The translations under genes and the position numbers were made by a program. DNA of 64,000 nucleotides from Nonomuraea africana (lineage in GTDB: Bacteria > Actinomycetota > Actinomycetes > Streptosporangiales > Streptosporangiaceae), in assembly GCF_014873535.1 (NCBI RefSeq), contig NZ_JADBEF010000001.1, forward strand, positions 4,464,001-4,528,000, given 5' to 3'. The notes beneath the pieces were generated by a model, which was not told where the DNA came from, searched no databases, and saw nothing but the letters and a program-made list of their open reading frames with translations. Below, one piece after another: positions 23,544 to 31,334 of this stretch. Positions within the stretch are counted from its first letter, which is position 1. Each line of letters opens with the position of its first letter.

Positions 23544-25280
23544 CTAGCGGGTCAGGCGGAGGGTGAAGCCGCCGTCGGCGGCCACGGGGATGGCGAGCTT
23601 GTCTCCCGCGATGACCGTCACCGTCTCGGCCAGGACGCGGTCGCCCGGGGCGTCCCTGTAGATGTCGGCCGCCCACTCCCCCTCCGCGAGGAAGTCGAGC
23701 GGCACGGTGAGCGTGCGGGCGGGCCCGGCGACGCCCGCGCCGACGTACCAGTGCCCGCCCTCGCGCCTGGCCAGCAGGATGTGGTCGGCGGGGTCGCCGG
23801 ACAGCAGCCTGGTCTCCTCCCACGCGGTGGGCACCTGGGCGAGGAGCGCGGCGGCCTCGGGCCGCGACCGGTAGCTCTCGATGCTGTCGGCGAAGTGCTG
23901 GATCCCCGACTCGAAGAGCACCGCGAGCGCGAGCTCGAAGCCCGCGGAGATGGTCCGCACGGCGGTGAAGGTGCAGGGCGTGAAGTCCATGGGCCCCTGC
24001 ACGTTGCGGGTGAAGGCGAGCGAGAGGTAGTGCGTGGCTGGATAGAGCGGCTCCTTGCCGGGCTTCGGCTTGATCCACTCCGCGCCCTTGACGGCCTCGG
24101 CGGTCATGAAGTGCGGCCAGGTCCGTTCGGTGCCGCGCGGGATGGTGCCGCCGTGGAAGACCACCATGAGCTCCAGCCGGGCGGTGGCGGCCAGGATGGC
24201 GTCGAACCAGCGCATCCGGTCCTGTCCGTCGGACTCGGTGAAGTCGATCTTCACACCGGCCGCGCCCCACTCCTTCCACAGCGCGAGCTTCTCTCGGTGC
24301 TCCAGCTCGGTGTCCACGTGCTGCCAGTGCGACCAGAGGAACACCCCGACGCCCTTCTGCGCCGCGTAGGAGATCAGCGAGGGCATCCACTCCTTGTTCC
24401 AGCCGGCGTCGGCGAGCACGTACGGCCAGCCCTGCTCGGCGGCGAAGTCCACCCAGCGCCGCTGCGCCTCGAGGTCACGGGTGGAGGGCCCGTCCGACCA
24501 CCACGACCAGGCCGCCGCCCCCGGCCTGATCCACGAGGTGTCGGCCACCCTGGACGGCGCGGCGAGGCTGGTGACCAGGTCGCTCTCCACGATCGAGGCC
24601 AGGTCGCCGATGACGGCGGTCCGCCACGGCGTCCGCAACGGGCTGGCCGCCGTGACGTAGGGGTCGGGCAGGTCGAGCCTGAACGCGGTGCCGTCGAAGG
24701 CCAGCCTGGAGCCCGCGTAACCACTGTCGAGATCGGCCTCCGTCACCAGCAGCCAGCTCTCCCCCACCTGGAACAGCGAGGGGTAGCCGTAGTGCACGGG
24801 CTCGGCCGCGCCGACCGTGGTGTGCCGGTGGATCTCCTCGTAGTCGCAGCGCCCGTTCTCGTACGGCAGCAGCACCGCCCTCGCCCCCGGGTCCAGCACG
24901 TACTCGGAGCGCTCCTCGCACACGGTCACCGGACCCGACCACGGCACCTCGTAGCGGTAGGCCACCCCGCCGCCGCCGATCCTCACGCGCAGCACCAGCC
25001 GGTGCCCGTTCCTGGCGAAGCCGAGCCGCCACTCGGTCGCGGTGTAGCGGTGCTCGCGGCGCTTGCCCGTCACCGTGCCGTAGGACTCCTCGATCGCCTC
25101 GCTCGCGATCCCCTCGAACACCAGCCCCCTGGTCAGGTCCTCGTGGGCGGTCACCAGCCCGAGGCGGGAGCGTCGGATGACTGGACAACCGCCCCGCGAG
25201 ACCTCCCACGTGAGTTCACCGTCGGGTGACAGGCGCAGGATCGCTTCCAGATCCTCGGCACGAAGGTTCCACGTCGGCAT
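23544..25280 (-). CDS. GH97-family alpha-glycosidase
   Basis: 578 aa, no signal peptide. N-terminal beta-sandwich, then a barrel with AWSWWSDGPS, GVKIDFTESDGQ, VVFHGGTIPRGTERTWP and a C-terminal beta domain, the GH97 order. The Asp in GVKIDF suggests the retaining branch typified by alpha-galactosidases rather than the inverting SusB-type alpha-glucosidases. The ATG is chosen by RBS (AGAGG) and family N-terminus. Transcribed from TTGAAT-N17-TAGGCT, whose spacer is a LacI-type palindrome, divergent from the fucosidase operon. Confidence 0.8.
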   Translation of the reverse strand: MPTWNLRAEDLEAILRLSPDGELTWEVSRGGCPVIRRSRLGLVTAHEDLTRGLVFEGIASEAIEESYGTVTGKRREHRYTATEWRLGFARNGHRLVLRVRIGGGGVAYRYEVPWSGPVTVCEERSEYVLDPGARAVLLPYENGRCDYEEIHRHTTVGAAEPVHYGYPSLFQVGESWLLVTEADLDSGYAGSRLAFDGTAFRLDLPDPYVTAASPLRTPWRTAVIGDLASIVESDLVTSLAAPSRVADTSWIRPGAAAWSWWSDGPSTRDLEAQRRWVDFAAEQGWPYVLADAGWNKEWMPSLISYAAQKGVGVFLWSHWQHVDTELEHREKLALWKEWGAAGVKIDFTESDGQDRMRWFDAILAATARLELMVVFHGGTIPRGTERTWPHFMTAEAVKGAEWIKPKPGKEPLYPATHYLSLAFTRNVQGPMDFTPCTFTAVRTISAGFELALAVLFESGIQHFADSIESYRSRPEAAALLAQVPTAWEETRLLSGDPADHILLARREGGHWYVGAGVAGPARTLTVPLDFLAEGEWAADIYRDAPGDRVLAETVTVIAGDKLAIPVAADGGFTLRLTR

Positions 25281-25335
25281 GTCAGGGGCCTCTTTCAGGT
25301 CTTTCGCGGAGGGGACCGCCTTCACAGTGGGGCAG

Positions 25336-25364
25336 AGCCTAAGTTGCAAGCGCTTGCAATTCAA
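25336..25364 (-). promoter_or_regulatory. GH97 promoter
   Basis: Minus strand TTGAAT (25364-25359), 17-bp spacer, TAGGCT (25341-25336). The spacer is almost entirely filled by the palindrome TTGCAAGCGCTTGCAA, so a bound LacI-type repressor would block RNA polymerase directly. Confidence 0.65.
25344..25359. promoter_or_regulatory. LacI-family palindromic operator
   Basis: TTGCAAGCGCTTGCAA is a perfect 16-bp palindrome with the central CG and TTGCAA arms typical of LacI/GalR operators in actinobacteria. It lies in the GH97 promoter and 8 bp upstream of the fucosidase -35 hexamer. No LacI gene is present in the window, so its repressor is encoded elsewhere. Confidence 0.75.
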
Positions 25365-25396
25365 TTCTTGACGAAGTTAATTACCCGGTCTACGGT
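25357..25396 (+). promoter_or_regulatory. fucosidase promoter with copy 2 of the 28-bp operator
   Basis: Positions 25357-25384 are identical to 17712-17739 before the ROK gene. Within it TTGACG (25368-25373) is a -35; 17 bp on, TACGGT (25391-25396) is the -10, 6 nt before the ATG (leaderless). The element overlaps the LacI palindrome by 3 bp, so two regulators may compete. Confidence 0.7.
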
Positions 25397-25402
25397 ACGG
25401 CC

Positions 25403-26695
25403 ATGCCTCACGGACCGCATGCCGACGCGCTGAATCATCGGACCTCTTCGGCGCGTCTGGCGGAGTTCCGCGAGCAACGCCTGGGCCTCTTCATCCACTG
25501 GGGCCTCTACGCGCTCGCCGCCCGCCACGAGTGGGTCAAGCAGCGGGAGCACCTCACCGACGCGGACTACCAGCCCTACTTCGACCACTTCGATCCTGAC
25601 CTGTTCGACCCCGACGCCTGGGCGGAGGCCGCCGCGGGCGCGGGGATGCGCTACATGGTGCTGACGACCAAGCACCACGACGGCTTCTGCCTGTGGGACT
25701 CGGCGCTGACGGACTACTCGGTCGCCGGCACGCCGTACGGCAAGGACCTGGTGGGCCCGATCGTGGCGGCCTTCCGCGCCAGGGGCCTCGGCGTGGGCTT
25801 CTACCACTCGCTGCTCGACTGGCACCACCCCGACTTCCCCATCGACGGCCTCCACCCGCTGCACGGCAGGGTCGAGGAGCCCTGGCGGGACATCGCGAAA
25901 TATCGGCGGTACCTGCACGGGCAGGTCGAGGAGCTGCTCACCCGCTACGGCCGGATCGACACGATGTGGTTTGACTTCTCCTACTCCACGCGGCTGCGAG
26001 ACGGGAAGCCGACCCCGGGCGGCAAGGGCGCCGCCGACTGGCGGTCGGCGGAGCTGATGCGGCTGGTGCGAGAGCTCCAGCCGGGCATCCTGGTCAACAA
26101 CCGGCTGGAGATCCCCGGCGACTTCGTCACTCCCGAGCAGTTCCAGCCGCCGGCGCCACCCGGCGAGGTGTGGGAGGCCTGCCAGACGCTCAACGGCAGC
26201 TGGGGCTACGACCGGGACAATCTCGACTACAAACCCGTCGACCTGCTCGTCAGGATGCTCGTCGACACCGTCTCCAAGGACGGCAACCTGCTGCTCAACG
26301 TCGGGCCCGACGGACGCGGCGCCTTCGACCCCAGAGCGCTGGAGACCCTGCGGGGCATCGGCGAGTGGATGCGGCTGCACGGCCGGGCCGTCTACGGCGC
26401 CGGGCCCAGCGCCTTCGAGGCGCCACAGGACTGCCGCTACACCCAGCGCGGCGACCGCCTGTACGTGCACCTGCTCGCCTGGCCGTACCGGCACCTGCAC
26501 CTGCCGGGGCTCGCGGGCCGGGTCCGCTACGCGCAGCTGCTGAACGACGGCTCGGAGATCCGAAGGCTGGTCCCCGACCCCGCGCGCGACAGCGGCCACA
26601 CCAAGCTCGGGGCGCTCCCGCCGGGCACCCTCACCCTCCAGCTCCCGGTGCAACGACCCGACGTGGCCGTGCCGGTGATCGAGCTCTTCCTGTGA
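25403..26695 (+). CDS. alpha-L-fucosidase (GH29)
   Basis: 430 aa, no signal peptide: intracellular hydrolysis of alpha-L-fucosides. GLFIHWGLYA, YMVLTTKHHDGFCLWDS and IDTMWFDFSYS, whose Asp is the GH29 nucleophile position, identify the family; LLNVGPDGRG ends the catalytic domain. First gene of an operon with a sugar ABC importer and oxidoreductases. The leaderless start is set by TACGGT 6 nt upstream. Together with the D-threo-aldose dehydrogenase-like gene at 31331 it suggests L-fucose-containing glycans as substrates. Confidence 0.88.
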   Translation: MPHGPHADALNHRTSSARLAEFREQRLGLFIHWGLYALAARHEWVKQREHLTDADYQPYFDHFDPDLFDPDAWAEAAAGAGMRYMVLTTKHHDGFCLWDSALTDYSVAGTPYGKDLVGPIVAAFRARGLGVGFYHSLLDWHHPDFPIDGLHPLHGRVEEPWRDIAKYRRYLHGQVEELLTRYGRIDTMWFDFSYSTRLRDGKPTPGGKGAADWRSAELMRLVRELQPGILVNNRLEIPGDFVTPEQFQPPAPPGEVWEACQTLNGSWGYDRDNLDYKPVDLLVRMLVDTVSKDGNLLLNVGPDGRGAFDPRALETLRGIGEWMRLHGRAVYGAGPSAFEAPQDCRYTQRGDRLYVHLLAWPYRHLHLPGLAGRVRYAQLLNDGSEIRRLVPDPARDSGHTKLGALPPGTLTLQLPVQRPDVAVPVIELFL

Positions 26696-26708
26696 AAGGC
26701 CACCCCCC

Positions 26709-28139
26709 ATGGACATGAACCGCCGACAGATCCTGGCTCTCGCGGTGGCGGCCGCCGCCGTCCCTGCGCTGAGCGCGTGCGCGGGGGACACCCGCCAGCA
26801 GAAGCAGGCCGCCGCGCCGGTGAAGTCGGGCGTGCCGACCCTCGACCCGAACCGGCCGGGCAACGAGACCTGGCCCTTCGAGCAGGCCGAGGCGCTCAAC
26901 AGGTCGCTGACCTGGCCGAAGACGAACGTGCCCGACCCGTCGTCGAAGGTCGTGATCACGATCGCGAACACCTCCGACGTGATCGCCGAGGTCCGCAACG
27001 CGCAGTTCGACTTCTTCTTCAAGCAGCGGCACCCGAACATCGAGATCAGGCGCGAGACCTCGACGTTCGACTCCTTCCTCACCAAGTACATGGCCCAGGC
27101 GGCGGGCGGCTCGCTGCCCGACGTGATGTACAACCACTACTCCTGGACGCAGAACTTCATCGCCAACGGCATCGTCCATCCGCTGGACGAGTTCATCGCC
27201 AGGACACCCGACTTCGGGATGGCGGACCTGCCCGAGGCGGGCCTGGCCTACTTCCGGCGGGACGGCAAGCTGTACGGCCTGCCCACCGACATGGCGCCCA
27301 AGCTGCTCTACTTCAACAAGGACATCTTCGACAAGGCGGGGCTGAAGTACCCGGACGAGACGTGGACCTTCGAGAAGATGATCGAGACCGCCAAGAAGCT
27401 CAAGAGCGGCTCGGGCGCCACGAAGATCTTCGGCTTCTCGCCGTCCCCGAAGCCCGCCCCCGACCTGTCGACGGTCTTCCTCATGCCGTACGGCGGGCGC
27501 TTCCTGTCTCCGGACGAGACCCAGGTGGTGATCAACTCGCCCGAGGCCGTCAAGACCATGAGCATGTGGCTGGACCTGCTGGTCAAGGACGGCGTCACAC
27601 CCAGCCTCGCCGAGGAGCTGCTCCTGGAGAAGGTGGACCCGTGGAAGTCCGGCCACGCGGCCATGCACATCAACGGTGCCTGGATCATGACGGAGCTGTC
27701 CAAGCAGAAGGCGTTCAAGTGGGGCGCCACGCACGTGCCGAAGGGCCCGCAGGGCCGCTTCAGCCCGGCGGTCGGCAGCGCGCTGGTGATGCCCGCCTCC
27801 TCGCAGAACAAGGAGGCCGCGTGGATCTACATGTACGAGTACCTATCGACCTCCGGCTACCAGTTCCGCAGGATCAGCGCCCCCGCCCGCCAGTCGGCGT
27901 GGCTGCCCAACGCCGAGGCGCTCGGCATCCCGAAGGAGACCGCCGAGCTGGTGAAGGAGATCCTGGCCGACTACGCCACCAGTGACGGCGTCATGCGGAT
28001 GCCGGCGACCAAGAAGATCGTGGACACCGCCAAGCCGATCTGGGAGCGCGCGATGATCGGCAAGGTCGACGCCGAGACGGCGCTCAAGGAGATCGCCGAC
28101 AAGGTGGCCCCGCTGCTGGCCGAGAACAAGATCGCGTGA
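26709..28139 (+). CDS. sugar ABC transporter substrate-binding lipoprotein
   Basis: 476 aa. RRQILALAVAAAA followed by lipobox LSAC (Cys near residue 23) marks an exported lipoprotein; the rest is a family 1 solute-binding protein (YMAQAAGGSLPDVMYNHYSW, WKSGHAAMHINGAWI). Captures an oligosaccharide for the two permeases that follow. ATG at 26709, with a second in-frame ATG two codons later. Stop overlaps the first permease (TGATG). Confidence 0.88.
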   Translation: MDMNRRQILALAVAAAAVPALSACAGDTRQQKQAAAPVKSGVPTLDPNRPGNETWPFEQAEALNRSLTWPKTNVPDPSSKVVITIANTSDVIAEVRNAQFDFFFKQRHPNIEIRRETSTFDSFLTKYMAQAAGGSLPDVMYNHYSWTQNFIANGIVHPLDEFIARTPDFGMADLPEAGLAYFRRDGKLYGLPTDMAPKLLYFNKDIFDKAGLKYPDETWTFEKMIETAKKLKSGSGATKIFGFSPSPKPAPDLSTVFLMPYGGRFLSPDETQVVINSPEAVKTMSMWLDLLVKDGVTPSLAEELLLEKVDPWKSGHAAMHINGAWIMTELSKQKAFKWGATHVPKGPQGRFSPAVGSALVMPASSQNKEAAWIYMYEYLSTSGYQFRRISAPARQSAWLPNAEALGIPKETAELVKEILADYATSDGVMRMPATKKIVDTAKPIWERAMIGKVDAETALKEIADKVAPLLAENKIA

Positions 28140-29026
28140 TGAGCACCGTCCTCGCCCGCCGCGAGGCGCGGCGCTTCCACCTGTTCGTCTCGCCGTGGCT
28201 GATCGGGTTCGTCCTGTTCACCGCGGGCCCGATCGTCGCCGCGGTCGTCATCAGCTTCATGCAGTGGAACCTGCTCAGGTCGCCGGTGTGGGTGGGGTTC
28301 GCCAACTACGAGCGGATGTTTTCCGACCCGGAGTTCTGGGAGTCGCTGGAGAACACCTTCCAGTACGGCCTGGGCTCGGTGGCGCTCGGCGTGACCTTCA
28401 CCTTCCTGCTGGCGCTGCTGCTCAACCAGCCGCTGCGCTTCCAGGGCCTGTTCCGCACCGTGATGTACATGCCGTCGGTCGTCTCCGGCCTGGCCACCGC
28501 GCTGCTGTGGCTGAACATCCTGCACCCCGACTACGGCCTGATCAACAAGGTGCTGGCGGCCGTCGGCGTCCAGGGCCCGGGCTGGCTGGCCTCGCAGGAG
28601 TGGGCGATCCCCGCGCTGGTGCTGATGAGCGTGTGGGGCGCGGGCAACACGATCGTCATCTACCTGGCCGGTCTCCAGGGCATCCCGAAGACGCTCTACG
28701 AGGCGGCCGAGATCGACGGCGCGGGCTGGTGGCGCAGGTTCTGGAGCGTCACGGTGCCGATGATGTCGCCCGTCATCTTCTTCAACGTGGTGACGGGCTT
28801 CATCGCGGCGCTGCAGGGCTACGTGCTGATCCTGGTCATGACCGAGGGCGGGCCCGGCAACGCGACGATGGTGCTCGGCCTCTACATCTACCGCCACGCC
28901 TTCGTCTACTTCGACATGGGCTACGCTGCGGCGCTGTCCTGGGCGATGTTCGCGCTCATCATCGCCGTCACGCTGATCCAGTTCGGCCTGGCCAGGCGCT
29001 GGGTCCACTACGAGTTCGCCAGGTGA
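28139..29026 (+). CDS. sugar ABC transporter permease (MalF/MsmF type)
   Basis: 295 aa, six membrane helices. The EAA loop EAAEIDGAGWWRRFWSVTVPMMSP contacts the ATPase. The ATG overlaps the stop of the binding protein; a GTG one codon earlier is possible. Pairs with the next permease. No ATPase gene is in the operon, so a shared MsiK-type ATPase elsewhere is expected, as is usual in actinobacteria. Confidence 0.88.
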   Translation: MSTVLARREARRFHLFVSPWLIGFVLFTAGPIVAAVVISFMQWNLLRSPVWVGFANYERMFSDPEFWESLENTFQYGLGSVALGVTFTFLLALLLNQPLRFQGLFRTVMYMPSVVSGLATALLWLNILHPDYGLINKVLAAVGVQGPGWLASQEWAIPALVLMSVWGAGNTIVIYLAGLQGIPKTLYEAAEIDGAGWWRRFWSVTVPMMSPVIFFNVVTGFIAALQGYVLILVMTEGGPGNATMVLGLYIYRHAFVYFDMGYAAALSWAMFALIIAVTLIQFGLARRWVHYEFAR

Positions 29027-29036
29027 GGACGCCGTG

Positions 29037-29921
29037 ATGTTCCTGAGGAAGACGGCGGCGCCCGCCCAGCTGACCTCGCAGCAGGCCGAGCGGATCAGGC
29101 GGATCAGGCGCTCGGGCGCCTACATCCTGCTGGCGATCGCCACCGTGGTGTTCCTGCTGCCGTTCCTGTGGATGGTGACGACCTCACTGAAGTCGGACGA
29201 GGCCAACCTGGCCTTCCCCCCGCAGTGGCTGCCCGACTCCTTCCACTGGGAGAACTACGAGCGCGGCTGGTTTGGCTCCCTGCCGTTCAACACCTTCCTG
29301 CTCAACACGGTGCTGATCACCGCGCTGTCGATGCTCGGCAACCTCGTCTCGTGCGTCCTGCCCGCCTACGCCTTCGCCAGGATGCGGGCGAGGGCGGCCG
29401 GCCTCATGTTCGCGGCGCTGCTGGCCACCATGATGATCCCGCGCGAGATCACGCTGGTGCCGAAGTTCATCCTGTTCTCCAAGCTCGGCTGGGTCGACAC
29501 CTACCTGCCCCTGGTGGTGCCCGAGTTCTTCGGCGTGGCGCTCTACATCTTCCTGCTGCGCCAGTTCTTCACCACGATCCCGCAGGAGCTCATCGACGCC
29601 GCCCGCATCGACGGCGCCTCGGAGCTGCGCATCCTGTGGCGAATCATGCTGCCGCTGTCGAAGCCCGCGATCGCGGCGATCTGCCTGTTCTCCTTCGTGG
29701 GCAACTGGAACCAGTACCTGGAGTCGGTGATCTACATCCGCACGACGGAGAAGTTCACGCTCCCGCTGGGCCTGGCCATGTTCACCGACCAGTACGCCAC
29801 GCAGTACAACCAGATGATGGCGGTCGCCCTTGTCTCCATGCTGCCGATCGTGATCCTGTTCTTCGTGGCGCAGAAGACGTTCATCCGCGGTGTCACGCTG
29901 ACCGGCATCGCGGGAAGGTAA
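29037..29921 (+). CDS. sugar ABC transporter permease (MalG/MsmG type)
   Basis: 294 aa, six membrane helices. The EAA motif reads ELIDAARIDGASELRILWRI followed by LPLSKPA. Completes the importer with the genes at 26709 and 28139. ATG preferred over the adjacent GTG at 29034 because of spacing to GGTGAGGA. The next gene starts 20 nt later. Confidence 0.88.
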   Translation: MFLRKTAAPAQLTSQQAERIRRIRRSGAYILLAIATVVFLLPFLWMVTTSLKSDEANLAFPPQWLPDSFHWENYERGWFGSLPFNTFLLNTVLITALSMLGNLVSCVLPAYAFARMRARAAGLMFAALLATMMIPREITLVPKFILFSKLGWVDTYLPLVVPEFFGVALYIFLLRQFFTTIPQELIDAARIDGASELRILWRIMLPLSKPAIAAICLFSFVGNWNQYLESVIYIRTTEKFTLPLGLAMFTDQYATQYNQMMAVALVSMLPIVILFFVAQKTFIRGVTLTGIAGR

Positions 29922-29941
29922 CCGAACCAGATGGGAACGAT

Positions 29942-30925
29942 GTGAACCACGATCGCCAGCCGTACCGCAGGTGTGGCCGTAGCGGGCTGCTGCTGCCCGC
30001 GATCTCCCTGGGGCTGTGGCACAACTTCGGCGACGGCAGGACTCTGGAGAGCCAGCGAGAGATCCTGCTCAAGGCGCTCGACCTGGGCATCACCCACTTC
30101 GACCTGGCCGACCGCTACGGCCCGCCGCTCGGCGCGGCCGAGCACACCTTCGGCGCGATCCACCGGCGCGACCTGCGCCCGCTGCGCGACCAGATCGTGG
30201 TCTCCACCAAGGGCAGCAACCCCATGTGGGACGGCCCGTACGGCAAGGGCAACTCCCGCAAGCACCTGCTTGCCACGCTCGACCGCTCCCTCGACCGGCT
30301 GGGCCTCGACTTCGTCGACATCTTCTACCTGCACCGCGAGGACCCCGAGACACCGCTGGAGGAGCAGGCGGCCACGCTCGACCACCTGGTCCGCACCGGC
30401 AGGACGCTCTACGTCGGCGTCTCCAACTTCAGCCCCGAGGCCACCACCGAGATCGCCGCCCTGCTGCGCGGCCTGGGCACTCCTCTGCTGGTCCACCAGC
30501 CGCGCTACTCCATGATCAGGCGCGGCATCGAGGAGAAGCTGCTGTCCGTGCTCGAGAGGGAGGGCGTCGGCTGCGTGGTCTACTCGCCGCTGGCGCAGGG
30601 TCTGCTGACCGACCGCTACCTCGACGGCATCCCCGACGACTCGCGCGCCGCCGAGGGCCGCTTCCTCGGCAGGAGCGACGTCACCCCCGAGGTCGTCGGC
30701 TTCGTCCGCGCGATCGGCGCCATCGCCGCCGAGCGGGGGCAGACCGTGGCGCAGATGGCGCTGGCATGGGCGCTGCGCGACCCGCGCGTCACCTCGGTGC
30801 TGGTGGGCGCGTCCAGCGCCGCCCAGCTGGAGTCGAACGTCGCCGCCGTCGACCGGCTCGGTTTCACCGACGACGAGCTGGCCGCCCTCGACCGGGCCGC
30901 GAAGGAGGCGGACGTCCTTGCGTAG
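29942..30925 (+). CDS. aldo/keto reductase (YghZ/Kv-beta-like)
   Basis: 327 aa, AKR TIM barrel. FDLADRYG holds the catalytic Asp/Tyr, followed by the active-site Lys in VVSTKG and His in YLHRED; GVSNF and the C-terminal LVGASSAAQLESNV bind NADP(H). The N-terminus YRRCGRSGLLLPAISLG matches the L-glyceraldehyde 3-phosphate reductase-like group. GTG start. In a fucosidase/importer operon it probably reduces or oxidises a sugar or its aldehyde breakdown product. Its stop codon (GCG TAG) is the first element of the 43-bp array downstream. Confidence 0.82.
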   Translation: MNHDRQPYRRCGRSGLLLPAISLGLWHNFGDGRTLESQREILLKALDLGITHFDLADRYGPPLGAAEHTFGAIHRRDLRPLRDQIVVSTKGSNPMWDGPYGKGNSRKHLLATLDRSLDRLGLDFVDIFYLHREDPETPLEEQAATLDHLVRTGRTLYVGVSNFSPEATTEIAALLRGLGTPLLVHQPRYSMIRRGIEEKLLSVLEREGVGCVVYSPLAQGLLTDRYLDGIPDDSRAAEGRFLGRSDVTPEVVGFVRAIGAIAAERGQTVAQMALAWALRDPRVTSVLVGASSAAQLESNVAAVDRLGFTDDELAALDRAAKEADVLA

Positions 30926-30951
30926 GCGCCCGGGGAAGGGACGGGAACACG

Positions 30952-31002
30952 ATGGGTAGGGGCACCCCCGGCCCGATGGAGGGACGGGAACACGATGCGT
31001 AG
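30952..31002 (+). CDS. mini-ORF 1 of the AKR-cupin array (16 aa)
   Basis: MGRGTPGPMEGREHDA, with GGGAAGGGACGG about 8 nt upstream. Its stop codon overlaps the second start (ATGCGTAG). No similarity beyond the repeat; the prediction rests on RBS and overlap. Confidence 0.35.
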   Translation: MGRGTPGPMEGREHDA

Positions 31003-31045
31003 GTGCACGCCCGGCCCGGGGAAGGGACGGCAACACGATGCGTAG
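30995..31045 (+). CDS. mini-ORF 2 of the AKR-cupin array (16 aa)
   Basis: MRRCTPGPGKGRQHDA; the head MRRCT mirrors the cupin's own MRRST. Its TAG overlaps the cupin start by 8 nt (ATGCGTAG), so termination can feed cupin initiation. Confidence 0.35.
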   Translation: MRRCTPGPGKGRQHDA

Positions 31046-31334
31046 GAGCACGCTGGCCGCCTTCGGGCACGGGGTGGGGCTGCCCGGCTATCGGGTGCAC
31101 TCGGGCGGGGTGTCCACGCTGGCGCCAGGCGAGATCAGCCACGCCAGGGGCCCGCACACCCACCCCGACCCCGAGATCTTCCTCATTCTCTCCGGCACCG
31201 GCCGCGTCCACCTCGACGGGGAGTCCTCGGGCTTCGCCGCCGGCGACGTGCTGATCGTCGAGCCGGGCGAGGACCACCACCTGGAGGCCGTCTCCGAAAT
31301 CGTCACCACCTGGCTGCACCTGGAGCGCATGTGA
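31038..31334 (+). CDS. small cupin-domain protein
   Basis: 98-aa single cupin barrel. GPHTHPDPEIFLILSGTGRVHLDGE is cupin motif 1 with His and Glu metal ligands, and EPGEDHHLEAV is motif 2. Could be a sugar isomerase, an epimerase or a binding/sensor protein; no closer assignment is possible. It overlaps the next AKR by GTGA, so the two are translated together. The start is preceded by the mini-ORF array. Confidence 0.78.
   Translation: MRRSTLAAFGHGVGLPGYRVHSGGVSTLAPGEISHARGPHTHPDPEIFLILSGTGRVHLDGESSGFAAGDVLIVEPGEDHHLEAVSEIVTTWLHLERM

Larger units (their letters stand above)
30920..31045 (+). repeat. 43-bp tandem repeat array between AKR and cupin genes
   Basis: A shortened unit and two full 43-bp units, each running from GCGTAG through GGGAAGGGACGG or its variant GGAGGGACGG to ACACGATG. 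ATG codons occur at 30952, 30995 and 31038 (the cupin start). Each unit supplies a ribosome-binding site, a start, and the stop of the preceding mini-ORF, which overlaps the next start as ATGCGTAG. Confidence 0.9.

Noticed and set aside
30952..31045. Treating the 43-bp repeats as an extended N-terminus of the cupin
   Set aside because: The 43-bp step changes frame at each unit and each ORF ends in a stop overlapping the next start, so no read-through product forms.
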